From assembly GCA_017507285.1 (NCBI GenBank), contig JAFWBF010000205.1, positions 1 to 13,162 on the forward strand: a stretch of DNA of 13,162 bases, read 5' to 3'. This stretch comes from Bacteroidales bacterium. Its GTDB lineage: Bacteria; Bacteroidota; Bacteroidia; Bacteroidales; P3. Under the pieces are notes generated by a model. That model saw only the letters and a program-made list of their open reading frames with translations. It did no database searches and had not been told where the DNA came from. Both the position numbers and the translations under genes were made by a program. Numbering within the stretch: the first letter of the stretch is position 1; each line of letters starts with the position of its first letter. Below are positions 6,704-13,162 of this stretch, in pieces.

Positions 6704-7156
6704 TTAGTTTTCTACCATTGCACGTATAACCAATTGGTTTCGGCTTGGTTGTGTATTTGCCATTACTTCTACAAATTGTTCTTCTTGTCCATATTTGCCG
6801 GCCGAATTGAATGTTACGGTTATATAGCCTACCTCGCCCGGTTTCAAAGGTTTTTTGGGAAAATCAGCAACAGTACAACCACATGAGGCTTCACAGTTCG
6901 AAATCAACAAATCGGCATTGCCGGTATTTGTAAACTTAAAACTGTAAGCAATGCTCTCGCCTTGCGACAAACGTCCAAAATCATGCATTTTTTTATCAAA
7001 AGTGATAACGGGTGCCGATACTTCTTTTGAATCACCATTTGCCGTATTGGGATTGTTTATCAAATCTGTACTAAACTCGGGCTTGGAGCTGTTACCTCCG
7101 CAACCCACTATCAGCATTGCCACCAACGCAGTGCATAATATAGTTCTAATATTCAT
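6704..7156 (-). CDS. DUF1573 lipoprotein
   Basis: The start at 7156 was chosen over the ATG 33 bases upstream because it gives a compact lipoprotein signal peptide: MNIRTILCTALVAM followed by the lipobox LIVGC, with lipidated Cys19. The mature part, about 130 residues, is predicted to be surface- or periplasm-exposed and membrane-anchored. After a low-complexity Ser/Asn-rich linker (20-45) comes one DUF1573 domain with the typical HDFGRLSQGES (58-68), FKFTNTGNADLLI (73-85), the Cys motif CEASCGCT (88-95), and KPGEVGYITVTFNSAGKYG (104-122). DUF1573 has an ASH/MSP-like immunoglobulin fold; its function is unknown. The gene stands between nusB and yajC, and I see no promoter match in the 127-base spacer, so it is probably co-transcribed from nusB. 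Confidence 0.88.
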   Translation of the reverse strand: MNIRTILCTALVAMLIVGCGGNSSKPEFSTDLINNPNTANGDSKEVSAPVITFDKKMHDFGRLSQGESIAYSFKFTNTGNADLLISNCEASCGCTVADFPKKPLKPGEVGYITVTFNSAGKYGQEEQFVEVMANTQPSRNQLVIRAMVEN

Positions 7157-7283
7157 ATCTATCTTTAATTTATCGTTTATGAAACACACTATATTGTTTA
7201 TTATTGTCTCATCATAATAATTTATTTTCTCTAAAAACCTCCGATTGGTTGATTTTGTTCGTAGTATCAGATTTTTTTATCGG

Positions 7284-8252
7284 CTACAACAAACTTTCAT
7301 CTATCAGGCCTCTACCCGATTTCTTGATTTTCCCTTGCGAACGCAACTCGTTGTAAATCTTATCCAATATTCCGTTTACAAAAAGTTTGCTCTTATCGGT
7401 ACTATATTCTTTAGAGAGTTCTATACATTCATTTATTGTTACTTTTTCGGGTATGGACGAGAATGTTACAAGCTCTGTAATTGCCATTTTTATTATCAGA
7501 ATATCCATTAGTGCCACCCTCTCGTACTCCCATTCCTTGAGGTTTTGCTTGATTATTTCGGTATTCTCGTTAAACGACAATATTGTTTTCTTCAATAAAA
7601 CTGATGCAAAGTCGCATGCTTCAACTTCTTGCTCATTGCGTTTGTCAAAAACACGTGGAAATACCGACGCTGCCGAGAATTCTTCATCAAAACTTTTGAG
7701 CAAGCCGTAATTGTACTGAGCTATTTGATAAAAATCATCTTCCCAAAACAAATTCCTTTCGTAAAATATATCCACCAAAGCTTCGTAGTTCATTATGTGT
7801 TTAAACAAGTGTAGAACAAGTTCTCTATCGGCCTTAAAGTCCGTCACCTCGGCTGCCATATATTTCGCATAAACCTCCGATGCACGGAACGAATTGTACA
7901 GCGTGCGGAAAAGGTCGTTGTGGTTTGACCAATTTAGTTTCAAGCTCTCAATGGCTTTCTTCAACTCATAGTTATTGCTCAATTCGACCAAAAACTTATT
8001 TTCAACAAATCGCATATTGGGATTGACTTCTTCTTTCGAAGGAAGAAACTTTGTCTTTGCCTCTTCCATACATTTCTTCGAAAAATCAAAAAAGTACAGC
8101 AATGTTGACATTTGGGTTATACCCAAATCATTAAGTCGCTCAATATTATGTAAAAAGTTTTTCTCTATAACGTTCAAATCGTCACTTTCAGAAATGGTAT
8201 AGGCATAAAGTGACTGCAATACCTTGGATCTCAAAAAATGTCTGCTTAACAT
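7284..8252 (-). CDS. nusB: Transcription antitermination factor NusB (long Bacteroidetes form)
   Basis: NusB binds boxA RNA with NusE (S10) and prevents early termination of rRNA operons. The protein has 322 residues, more than twice E. coli NusB (139). The first NusB helix is at the N-terminus (SRHFLRSKVLQSLYAY, 3-18). The C-terminal helices are clearly recognisable from about 240: RVALMDILIIKMAITEL (245-261), IPEKVTINECIELSKEYS (267-284) and KSKLFVNGILDKIYNEL (287-303). Between them, roughly residues 20-210 are a helical insertion with no recognised motif. Long NusB forms of this kind are usual in Bacteroidetes. The tail ends in KKSGRGLIDESLL. It is the first gene of the minus-strand cluster, with a -7 box 17 bases upstream of its ATG. 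Confidence 0.92.
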   Translation of the reverse strand: MLSRHFLRSKVLQSLYAYTISESDDLNVIEKNFLHNIERLNDLGITQMSTLLYFFDFSKKCMEEAKTKFLPSKEEVNPNMRFVENKFLVELSNNYELKKAIESLKLNWSNHNDLFRTLYNSFRASEVYAKYMAAEVTDFKADRELVLHLFKHIMNYEALVDIFYERNLFWEDDFYQIAQYNYGLLKSFDEEFSAASVFPRVFDKRNEQEVEACDFASVLLKKTILSFNENTEIIKQNLKEWEYERVALMDILIIKMAITELVTFSSIPEKVTINECIELSKEYSTDKSKLFVNGILDKIYNELRSQGKIKKSGRGLIDESLL

Positions 8253-8269
8253 CGAATCTATATTTTTTG

Positions 8270-8300
8270 CAAAAGTACAACTTTTTTAGGAATATACCTA
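8270..8300 (-). promoter_or_regulatory. Probable nusB promoter
   Basis: On the minus strand TACTTTTG (8277-8270) matches the -7 consensus TANNTTTG and is followed by CA, as in the other promoters here. The -33 region at the right spacing reads TAGG (8300-8297), a poor match to TTTG. Transcription would start near 8263, leaving a leader of only about 10-15 bases. The -7 box is seen; promoter activity is inferred. Confidence 0.6.
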
Positions 8301-8382
8301 CTCCTTTCCTATCCTAAATTTGAAAAATAGCGTTCCCTCTGTCTTTACTACAAATTCAATTCATTAAATAATAATGATATAT

Positions 8383-8442
8383 AACGCTGTATCAAAAAAT
8401 GATATTTCCGAAAAAAAATCGGAACAACGCTGACAAAAAATG
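8383..8442. repeat. 43-bp-spaced direct repeat flanking a small hairpin
   Basis: AACGCTG followed closely by AAAAAATG occurs at 8383-8401 and again at 8426-8442. Between the copies is a perfect 6-bp stem TTCCGA (8406-8411) / TCGGAA (8419-8424) with a seven-A loop. No T-run follows on plus, so it is not an obvious terminator. Function unknown. Confidence 0.45.
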
Positions 8443-8736
8443 GCCTTTCACTTAGTTTTTGCCAACCTTGCAACACATTTTTGGATACCTATTGAGGGTA
8501 AATTGCAAAATATTCAACCCAAAAACATTTTTTGTATCACAAAAGTAATTATAAGTATAGGTAAATCATTTTTAGATAATAACAAATTTGTCTTATTTAA
8601 ACATATTGCCATTTAACTTGAAAAAGCGAATATTTACCTCCCACAATGCTTTTATTGGCCAAAAATCGTCCCCTCTGCGAGTTACCAACACAACATATTG
8701 ATTATAAGATGTAGCATATTTCACAATAAATCATCA

Positions 8737-8789
8737 ATAGGGTATTATTGGCCCTACGGTAGGGTTTGCAAAGCTTTATGATAGGGTAT
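8737..8789. repeat. ATAGGGTAT direct repeat flanking a CCCTAC/GTAGGG palindrome
   Basis: ATAGGGTAT occurs at 8737-8745 and 8781-8789, 44 bp apart. Midway is the palindrome CCCTAC-G-GTAGGG (8752-8764), whose right half repeats the TAGGG core. The arrangement of one core in three copies resembles a protein-binding cluster, but no regulator is known. It is immediately next to the 22-bp repeat tract. Confidence 0.4.
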
Positions 8790-8799
8790 AAACAAATAG

Positions 8800-8887
8800 A
8801 TGGCGATGTATTTCTATCCGGATCGGGATGAATTTTTATCTACATCACGTAGTTTTTCAAACGGAATCGGGATGAAATTCCAACAAA
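8800..8887. repeat. Degenerate 22-bp tandem repeat, locus 2 (about four units)
   Basis: Units start at 8800, 8822, 8844 and 8866, keeping a 22-bp register. Units 2 and 4 both start ATCGGGATGAA; unit 1 is about 15/22 identical to unit 2; unit 3 starts ATCACG as in locus 1. The stretch from AATTTTTATCTAC into ATCACG (8831-8849) is nearly identical to 1633-1650 of locus 1, apart from one extra T. This shows that the two tracts, 7 kb apart and both intergenic, belong to one repeat family. Function unknown. Confidence 0.7.
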
Positions 8888-9208
8888 ATAGAGACATAAT
8901 CAAGAGTTATATTAACAGTTTAGAATTTCTCTTAACATTTTATCAAATCCGTTTTCCATCATTTCCTGCCAAATATAAACCGGAATAAACATACATCCCA
9001 CACCTTACATCGGCGAAAATAAGGAAAAGATAACTGCAGTGCTACATATATTGTTCATTGCAAAAAGAGACACCCCTAACCACAATGATTCTACTATAAT
9101 AATATAATGTATGGTTCCGATTTTTGAACAATAGCAGCGATTAGTAGTTTTTTTTATGGACTGATAAAAGTAGTACATAAGACTACAAGTATTCAAATAG
9201 TAAAGTAT

Positions 9209-9245
9209 AACCCTCTAAATACAAGAGGTTTTGCTTTAAGCAAAA
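9209..9245 (+). promoter_or_regulatory. Tandem stem-loops just upstream of the gap promoter
   Basis: First stem: AACC(C)TCT (9209-9216) / AGAGGTT (9224-9230), 7 bp with one bulged C and a 7-base loop. It is followed by, and overlaps, a second perfect inverted repeat, TTTTGCTT-T-AAGCAAAA (9229-9245). The first stem plus TTTTGCTTT looks like a weak plus-strand terminator that would insulate gap from upstream transcription. The palindrome, 20 bases before the -33 box, could instead be an operator. The structures are seen; the roles are inferred. Confidence 0.4.
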
Positions 9246-9264
9246 ATAAATAAGCACATAAACC

Positions 9265-9295
9265 TTTGGTATATCAAATATAATATGTACCTTTG
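9265..9295 (+). promoter_or_regulatory. Promoter of gap (Bacteroidetes type)
   Basis: The -33 box TTTG (9265-9268) and -7 box TACCTTTG (9288-9295) are separated by exactly 19 bases, a full match to the consensus, and are followed by CA. Transcription should start near 9302, giving a leader of about 47 bases that is A/T-rich and lacks a Shine-Dalgarno sequence. Confidence 0.88.
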
Positions 9296-9348
9296 CAGTT
9301 TAAAATACAAGATAATAGAACGTATAATTTATTAAACTATAATATATT

Positions 9349-10356
9349 ATGGCAAAAGTTGCAATTAACGGCTTCGGTCGTATTGGAAGAATGAGTTTTA
9401 GAGAACTTTGCACTAGAAAGAGTGTAGAAGTTGTTGCTATCAACGATTTGACAAGTGCAGATACATTAGCATACCTATTGAAATATGACTCTGTACACGG
9501 TCGTTTTGACGGTGAAGTTGTAGCTGATGGCGATTATTTGGTTATCAATGGCAAACGCATCCGCGTTTACGCAGAAAAAGACCCGGCCAACCTACCATGG
9601 AAAGAATTGGGTGTGGACATAGTTATCGAATCGACAGGCTTGTTCAAAAACCGCGAAAAAATGATGAAACACATCAACGCCGGTGCCAAGAAAGTGGTTC
9701 TTACTGTTCCTGCCGACAAGAAAGAAGATGTTGACGCTACAGTGGTTTTGGGTGTAAATGACCATATCCTTAACAAGGACATCCAATTGGTTTCGAACGC
9801 TTCTTGCACAACCAACTGCTTGTCGCCTATAGCTAAGGTATTGAACGACAACTTTGGTGTGGTACGTGGACTTATGAACACTATTCACTCTTACACCAAC
9901 GACCAAAAGATTTTAGACCTTCCTCACAGCGATTTGCGTCGTGCTCGTGCTGCTGCAGTTAGCATAATACCTACCAAAACAGGTGCTGCTAAAGCTGTAG
10001 GTTTGGTATTGCCCGAATTGGCCGGAAAACTTGACGGTTTGGCAATGCGTGTTCCTACTCCCGACGGTTCGGTTGTTGACCTGACTGTAGAATTGGAAAA
10101 ACCTGCTACAAAAGAAGAAATCAACGCTGCTATGAAGAAAGCTGCCGAAGGTCCTATGAAAGGTATTCTTGAATACGTAGACGAACCTATAGTTAGTGCC
10201 GACATCGTTGACAACAAACACTCTTCGATTTTCGACTCTCAACTTACTCAAGTGTTGGACAACAACTTCGTAAAAGTTGTTAGCTGGTACGACAACGAAA
10301 AAGGTTACTCTACTCGTATATGCGACCTTACCGAACGTATGGCTCAACTATTGTAA
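9349..10356 (+). CDS. gap: Glyceraldehyde-3-phosphate dehydrogenase, type I
   Basis: This cytosolic glycolytic enzyme converts glyceraldehyde 3-phosphate, phosphate and NAD+ into 1,3-bisphosphoglycerate and NADH. The 335 residues are full length. The Rossmann fold starts with VAINGFGRIGRMSFREL (4-20). Asp33 in INDLT indicates NAD rather than NADP preference. The catalytic motif SNASCTTNCLSP has the nucleophile Cys153, and His180 in NTIHSYTNDQ is the activating histidine. The S-loop region RRARAAAVSIIPTKTGAAK and the C-terminal SWYDNEKGYSTR are present. The gene is monocistronic, with a consensus promoter upstream and a strong terminator 27 bases past the stop. Its codons avoid ATA for isoleucine more than those of the next gene, as expected for high expression. 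Confidence 0.98.
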   Translation: MAKVAINGFGRIGRMSFRELCTRKSVEVVAINDLTSADTLAYLLKYDSVHGRFDGEVVADGDYLVINGKRIRVYAEKDPANLPWKELGVDIVIESTGLFKNREKMMKHINAGAKKVVLTVPADKKEDVDATVVLGVNDHILNKDIQLVSNASCTTNCLSPIAKVLNDNFGVVRGLMNTIHSYTNDQKILDLPHSDLRRARAAAVSIIPTKTGAAKAVGLVLPELAGKLDGLAMRVPTPDGSVVDLTVELEKPATKEEINAAMKKAAEGPMKGILEYVDEPIVSADIVDNKHSSIFDSQLTQVLDNNFVKVVSWYDNEKGYSTRICDLTERMAQLL

Positions 10357-10383
10357 GAACAGAAATCTATTACTTACATAAAT

Positions 10384-10420
10384 AAAAAAAAGGATGCTAC
10401 CCGGGTAGTATCCTTTTTTT
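10384..10420 (+). terminator. Intrinsic terminator of gap
   Basis: A long near-perfect inverted repeat has the core GGAT-G-CTACCC / GGGTAG-T-ATCC (one G-T wobble), flanked by A7 on the left and T7 on the right. In practice CCGG or CCCGGG forms the loop. It is symmetrical but there is no minus-strand gene nearby, so it serves gap. Confidence 0.93.
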
Positions 10421-10476
10421 ATTTGTCATACATCACAAAGGTTTCTATATCAAAGGTCGGTCGTTCCATATTTCAA

Positions 10477-10500
10477 TTATCAAATACACGTATATGATAA
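10477..10500. repeat. Inverted repeat in the gap-DUF5686 spacer
   Basis: TTATCA-A-ATA (10477-10486) faces TAT-A-TGATAA (10491-10500) across CACG, giving an imperfect 9-of-10-bp dyad. It lies about 110 bases upstream of the DUF5686 promoter. It has the form of an operator for a dimeric regulator; no regulator is identifiable. Confidence 0.35.
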
Positions 10501-10549
10501 GTTCCAATAAGAAACGCAACTTTTTGAGTAAAAAAAAGAGCTAAAAAGA

Positions 10550-10608
10550 TTTTTTTTACCACAAAAGAAAGAGAAAAAAATCTCTTTCCTTGTGTGGTTT
10601 GAAAAAAA
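10550..10608. promoter_or_regulatory. Extended imperfect hairpin overlapping the DUF5686 promoter
   Basis: GAAAGAG (10567-10573) pairs with CTCTTTC (10582-10588) around an A-rich 8-base loop. Beyond a small internal loop, ACCACA (10558-10563) pairs with TGTGGT (10593-10598), and after a three-base bulge T8 (10550-10557) faces A7 (10602-10608). No T-run follows on either strand, so it is not an intrinsic terminator. The right arm covers the -33 region of the promoter, which suggests an operator or cruciform; that is inference. Confidence 0.45.
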
Positions 10609-10620
10609 GTTGTACTTTTG
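10589..10620 (+). promoter_or_regulatory. Probable promoter of the DUF5686 gene
   Basis: TACTTTTG (10613-10620) matches the -7 consensus TANNTTTG and is followed by CA. At 20 bases upstream, CTTG (10589-10592) is a 3/4 match to the -33 TTTG. Transcription would start near 10627, leaving a leader of about 50 bases. Confidence 0.7.
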
Positions 10621-10675
10621 CAGTGTGTTAGGATAATAATACACACATAGAATAACAAACTAATTACTTATAAAT

Positions 10676-13162
10676 ATGAAACATAAAGAGAAACTAAACC
10701 GAACCATCGGTAAAAGATTTTTTGCTTTTGCAGCCCTTTTTATAGGCATTATAGCTGCATCAATTGGCCAAACCACCACAAAAATAAGTGGTACACTCAA
10801 GGACAAAAAAACAAAAGAACCCATTGCTTTTGCCCATGTGCTTATCAACGACACCAAGCATGGAACCATAAGCGACATCAACGGACGCTTCAGCATAAGC
10901 ACCTCCATTGCTGTAAAAACATTGAACATACAATGTCTTGGCTACAAAAACATAACCTATACCGTGGCCACCACCTCCAAACCTTTGACCATATATATGG
11001 AAGAAACTGCCAAACAGCTTCCCGAAGTGGTGATAAAACCCGGCATAAATCCTGCCGACCGTATTGTGCAAGCCGTTATAGACAACCGGAAAACCAACAA
11101 CTTCAAAAACCTCGATAGCTACAAATACATATCGCACAACCGCGGTGCCATAGAAGTGGCTTTCGACTGCTCCGAAGCCGAAGCCCAAAAAATAAAAGAA
11201 CGCCTACGTAAAGATACAACCGAAAACCTTGCAACAGATGCCATAGAATTTATGGACAGCACATACCTGTTCTTTACCGAAAGCATAAACGAATACAAAT
11301 ATCGCAAACCCGAAAAAGTGAGCGAAACAGTGTTGGGATCAAGAACTTCGGGATCAAAAAATGCTTTGTTTTCGCTTATATTGACCCAAATGCAGTCGGC
11401 ATCGTTTTATAAAAACTATATCACTATAATAGGTGCTCGCTTTGTAAACCCCCTCAGCAAAGGCACTTTCAAACGCTACTACTTTGAGTTGCAAGACACT
11501 ATATTCGATGGCAACGACACTATATTCGGCATAAGCTTCCGCCCGCTGATGAACACCAAGTTTATGGGACTAAAAGGCAAAGCCTACATCAACACCGACC
11601 GCTATGCCATACAAAGCATTACCGCCACCGCCGACCTAAAGAAAGTACCGGGAATGGAAAGCCTGAATACCGATATAAATAGTGCCGACAAACAGATGAC
11701 AATATCGGCCGGCGGCGACAAAAAAGCCAACCTCGATAAGGTTGACAGCATGATGGCTATGCGCATAAAACACTCATATGAACGCGACAGTGCCAACCGA
11801 TGGTTCCCAAAACAATACCGCTTTGAATGGGATATGAAAGTATCGCCTAAAGATAAGATGGTGCTACGATTTTTTACCCAAAACGATATTAAAGACGTGG
11901 AAGTAAACGCAAAACTGAAACGCCGTGAGTTTTCGGACGTGGTGCTCGACGTGGACTACGAAGCCGACAAACGCAACGATGACTTTTGGCTAAAATACCG
12001 CGACACCCTTACAGCAAAAGAACAATATACATTTATACTCTACGACAGCATTGGCAAACACATAAAAGAGGAAATCGAAAACGATTCGTCGTTAAGTTTC
12101 CTTTCATCGATATCGGCCAACAAAATTATAGAGATAGCCAAAATACTCATAGCCGGCAAACTACCTATAGGCTGCATAAACATAGACCTCAACAAGCTGT
12201 ACAACTACAACCTTTACGAACACAGCCGCTGGGGATTGGGCTTGGAAACCAACGACAAACTGAGCCGCCGGATATCGGTAGGCGGATACTTTGGCTATGG
12301 AGTGGAGGATAACGGTTGGAAATATGGTGGCAACCTGAACTTCTACTTCGACCGCTACAAAAACCGCAACCTTGGCTTTGCCTATTCGCAAGACTTGGAG
12401 GCGGCCGCCAACACCTCGTTCAACAAATACCAGCTGGTAAGCTTCAACAACAATATAAACTATACCTTCAGCCGCTTTCAAAGTGTAAGAAAAGCCGAAG
12501 CTTTCTACACCACACCCCTAATACGCTACACCACAGCAAAACTATCGTTGAGCTATTCGCGCGAAAGCTACCTATATACCAACGATGGCTTGCTATATCC
12601 GCACCGCGACAATGTGGCACCCGGTTTTACAGCCGACTTTGCCGAAGCATCGCTTTCGCTCGAATGGAAATACAAGCAACAACGCATACGCACTCCCGAC
12701 TTCGAGTTTCAGATAAACCGCTCATCGTCGTTACCAACCATAAGATTGCTATACACACGAGGCCTATCACTATTCAACGCCGACAAGGAGTTTAACCGAC
12801 TGCAAGTGGAATACACACAACACATCACCACTCGCAACTTCAACCAATTCAGCATATATGCATCGGCAGGTCATGTGAGCAAACATGCGCCATACAGCCG
12901 TATGTTCAATGTGATAGGTACCGGCAACTTTATATATTACTTCAACAATTCGTTCCTAACCCTCCACCCCTACTCCTTCACCGCCACCGACTATGCCAAC
13001 CTATGCCTACGCTACGATTGGAACAAAGCACTATGGAACACCAAAATGTCAAAACCGCAACTATCGTTTCAGCTAAACAGCATAATAGGCACCGCACACG
13101 GCATTACCACAGTAGATGGCATAGGCATACAAGCCCCCGAAAAAGGAATAATGGAAGGTGCA
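10676..13162 (+). CDS. DUF5686 family outer-membrane protein with carboxypeptidase-regulatory-like domain (3' end missing)
   Basis: An open frame of 829 codons reaches the last base of the window with no stop. A signal peptide is visible: basic MKHKEKLNRTIGKR, then hydrophobic FFAFAALFIGIIAAS, with cleavage probably near residue 31-35. Residues about 36-110 form a carboxypeptidase-D-regulatory-like beta domain (ISGTLKDKKTKEPIAFAHV, GTISDINGRFSI), as found at the N-terminus of many Bacteroidetes envelope proteins. The rest matches the DUF5686 layout: a mixed region (about 125-480) and then many alternating aromatic/polar beta strands up to the edge, suggesting an outer-membrane beta-barrel. 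The closing AEKG-like segment (APEKGIMEGA) resembles the conserved end of the family, so probably only some tens of residues are lost. Its function is unknown. It uses far more ATA, and more C-ending codons, than gap. Confidence 0.85.
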   Translation, partial: MKHKEKLNRTIGKRFFAFAALFIGIIAASIGQTTTKISGTLKDKKTKEPIAFAHVLINDTKHGTISDINGRFSISTSIAVKTLNIQCLGYKNITYTVATTSKPLTIYMEETAKQLPEVVIKPGINPADRIVQAVIDNRKTNNFKNLDSYKYISHNRGAIEVAFDCSEAEAQKIKERLRKDTTENLATDAIEFMDSTYLFFTESINEYKYRKPEKVSETVLGSRTSGSKNALFSLILTQMQSASFYKNYITIIGARFVNPLSKGTFKRYYFELQDTIFDGNDTIFGISFRPLMNTKFMGLKGKAYINTDRYAIQSITATADLKKVPGMESLNTDINSADKQMTISAGGDKKANLDKVDSMMAMRIKHSYERDSANRWFPKQYRFEWDMKVSPKDKMVLRFFTQNDIKDVEVNAKLKRREFSDVVLDVDYEADKRNDDFWLKYRDTLTAKEQYTFILYDSIGKHIKEEIENDSSLSFLSSISANKIIEIAKILIAGKLPIGCINIDLNKLYNYNLYEHSRWGLGLETNDKLSRRISVGGYFGYGVEDNGWKYGGNLNFYFDRYKNRNLGFAYSQDLEAAANTSFNKYQLVSFNNNINYTFSRFQSVRKAEAFYTTPLIRYTTAKLSLSYSRESYLYTNDGLLYPHRDNVAPGFTADFAEASLSLEWKYKQQRIRTPDFEFQINRSSSLPTIRLLYTRGLSLFNADKEFNRLQVEYTQHITTRNFNQFSIYASAGHVSKHAPYSRMFNVIGTGNFIYYFNNSFLTLHPYSFTATDYANLCLRYDWNKALWNTKMSKPQLSFQLNSIIGTAHGITTVDGIGIQAPEKGIMEGA

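Larger units (their letters stand above)
8253..9348. other. Divergent intergenic region between nusB and gap (about 1.1 kb)
   Basis: I find no convincing gene. The short open frames here (for example 8800-8988 on plus and 9005-9196 on minus) lack family motifs, have compositions like the surrounding non-coding DNA, and the first runs through a 22-bp repeat. The region contains the nusB and gap promoters, the 22-bp repeat tract (8800-8887), a direct repeat around a small hairpin (8383-8442), a repeated ATAGGGTAT flanking a palindrome (8737-8789) and stem-loops just before the gap promoter (9209-9245). An unrecognised small RNA cannot be excluded. Confidence 0.6.

Noticed and set aside
6951..7189. 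Upstream ATG (7189) as the start of the DUF1573 lipoprotein
   Set aside because: It would put 11 polar residues (MCFINDKLKID) before the signal peptide. The start at 7156 gives a normal lipoprotein signal with the lipobox cysteine at position 19.
8970..8977. Possible minus-strand promoter -7 box (TATATTTG) in the nusB-gap spacer
   Set aside because: No TTTG-like -33 box at the correct spacing and no gene directly downstream before nusB; probably a chance match in AT-rich DNA.
8800..8988. Plus-strand open frame of 62 codons in the nusB-gap spacer
   Set aside because: It starts inside the 22-bp repeat tract, whose period is not a multiple of three, and the peptide has no family motif. It is most likely non-coding.
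9005..9196. Minus-strand open frame of 63 codons upstream of gap
   Set aside because: No family motif, promoter match or neighbouring operon partner. A frame of this length is expected by chance.
9913..10347. Long minus-strand open frame opposite gap (144 codons)
   Set aside because: It is the antisense shadow of a clearly functional GAPDH gene; its open reading follows from the codon choice of gap.
10558..10598. Hairpin before the DUF5686 gene as an intrinsic terminator
   Set aside because: There is no T-run after the stem on either strand, and gap already has a strong terminator at 10384-10420.
12316..12795. Plus-strand 159-codon open frame within the DUF5686 region
   Set aside because: It is an out-of-frame shadow of the intact DUF5686 frame, with a low-complexity Gln/Arg-rich product that looks like frame-shifted coding DNA.

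Overview
This window is a stretch of core chromosome from a member of the Bacteroidota, most likely the order Bacteroidales. The evidence is the gene order (rplM-rpsI-rpsB-tsf and nusB-DUF1573-yajC-YbbR-coaE), the enlarged NusB, a DUF5686 outer-membrane protein, AT-rich leaders without Shine-Dalgarno sequences, and promoters that fit the Bacteroidetes pattern TTTG-N(19-21)-TANNTTTG. The genus cannot be told from these bases.

Layout. Positions 185-8252 are all on the minus strand and are best read from high to low coordinates. First comes nusB (its own -7 box just upstream), then a DUF1573 lipoprotein, yajC, a YbbR-domain protein and coaE, which overlaps the YbbR gene by 17 bases. A 13-bp hairpin lies between yajC and the YbbR gene. 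A second unit starts at a near-perfect promoter (4468-4498) and holds rplM, rpsI, rpsB and tsf, ending in a clear intrinsic terminator. A third unit is glyA with its own promoter and terminator. A non-coding divergent region of about 1.1 kb (8253-9348) follows. After it, on the plus strand, come gap (glyceraldehyde-3-phosphate dehydrogenase) with its own promoter and terminator, and then a long DUF5686 gene that runs off the right edge.

Functionally the window is housekeeping: ribosomal proteins and EF-Ts, antitermination of rRNA transcription (NusB), protein export (YajC), coenzyme A synthesis (CoaE), one-carbon metabolism (GlyA), glycolysis (Gap), and cell-envelope proteins (DUF1573 lipoprotein, YbbR protein, DUF5686 protein). 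I see no tRNA, rRNA, CRISPR array, transposase, phage gene or defence system, and no convincing new multi-gene system.

The least ordinary feature is non-coding: a degenerate repeat with a period of exactly 22 bp, found as about three units between tsf and glyA (1601-1666) and as about four units between nusB and gap (8800-8887). Other points of interest are several hairpins at gene junctions (rpsI-rpsB, yajC-YbbR, and over the DUF5686 promoter) and palindromes near the rplM transcription start and upstream of the gap promoter.
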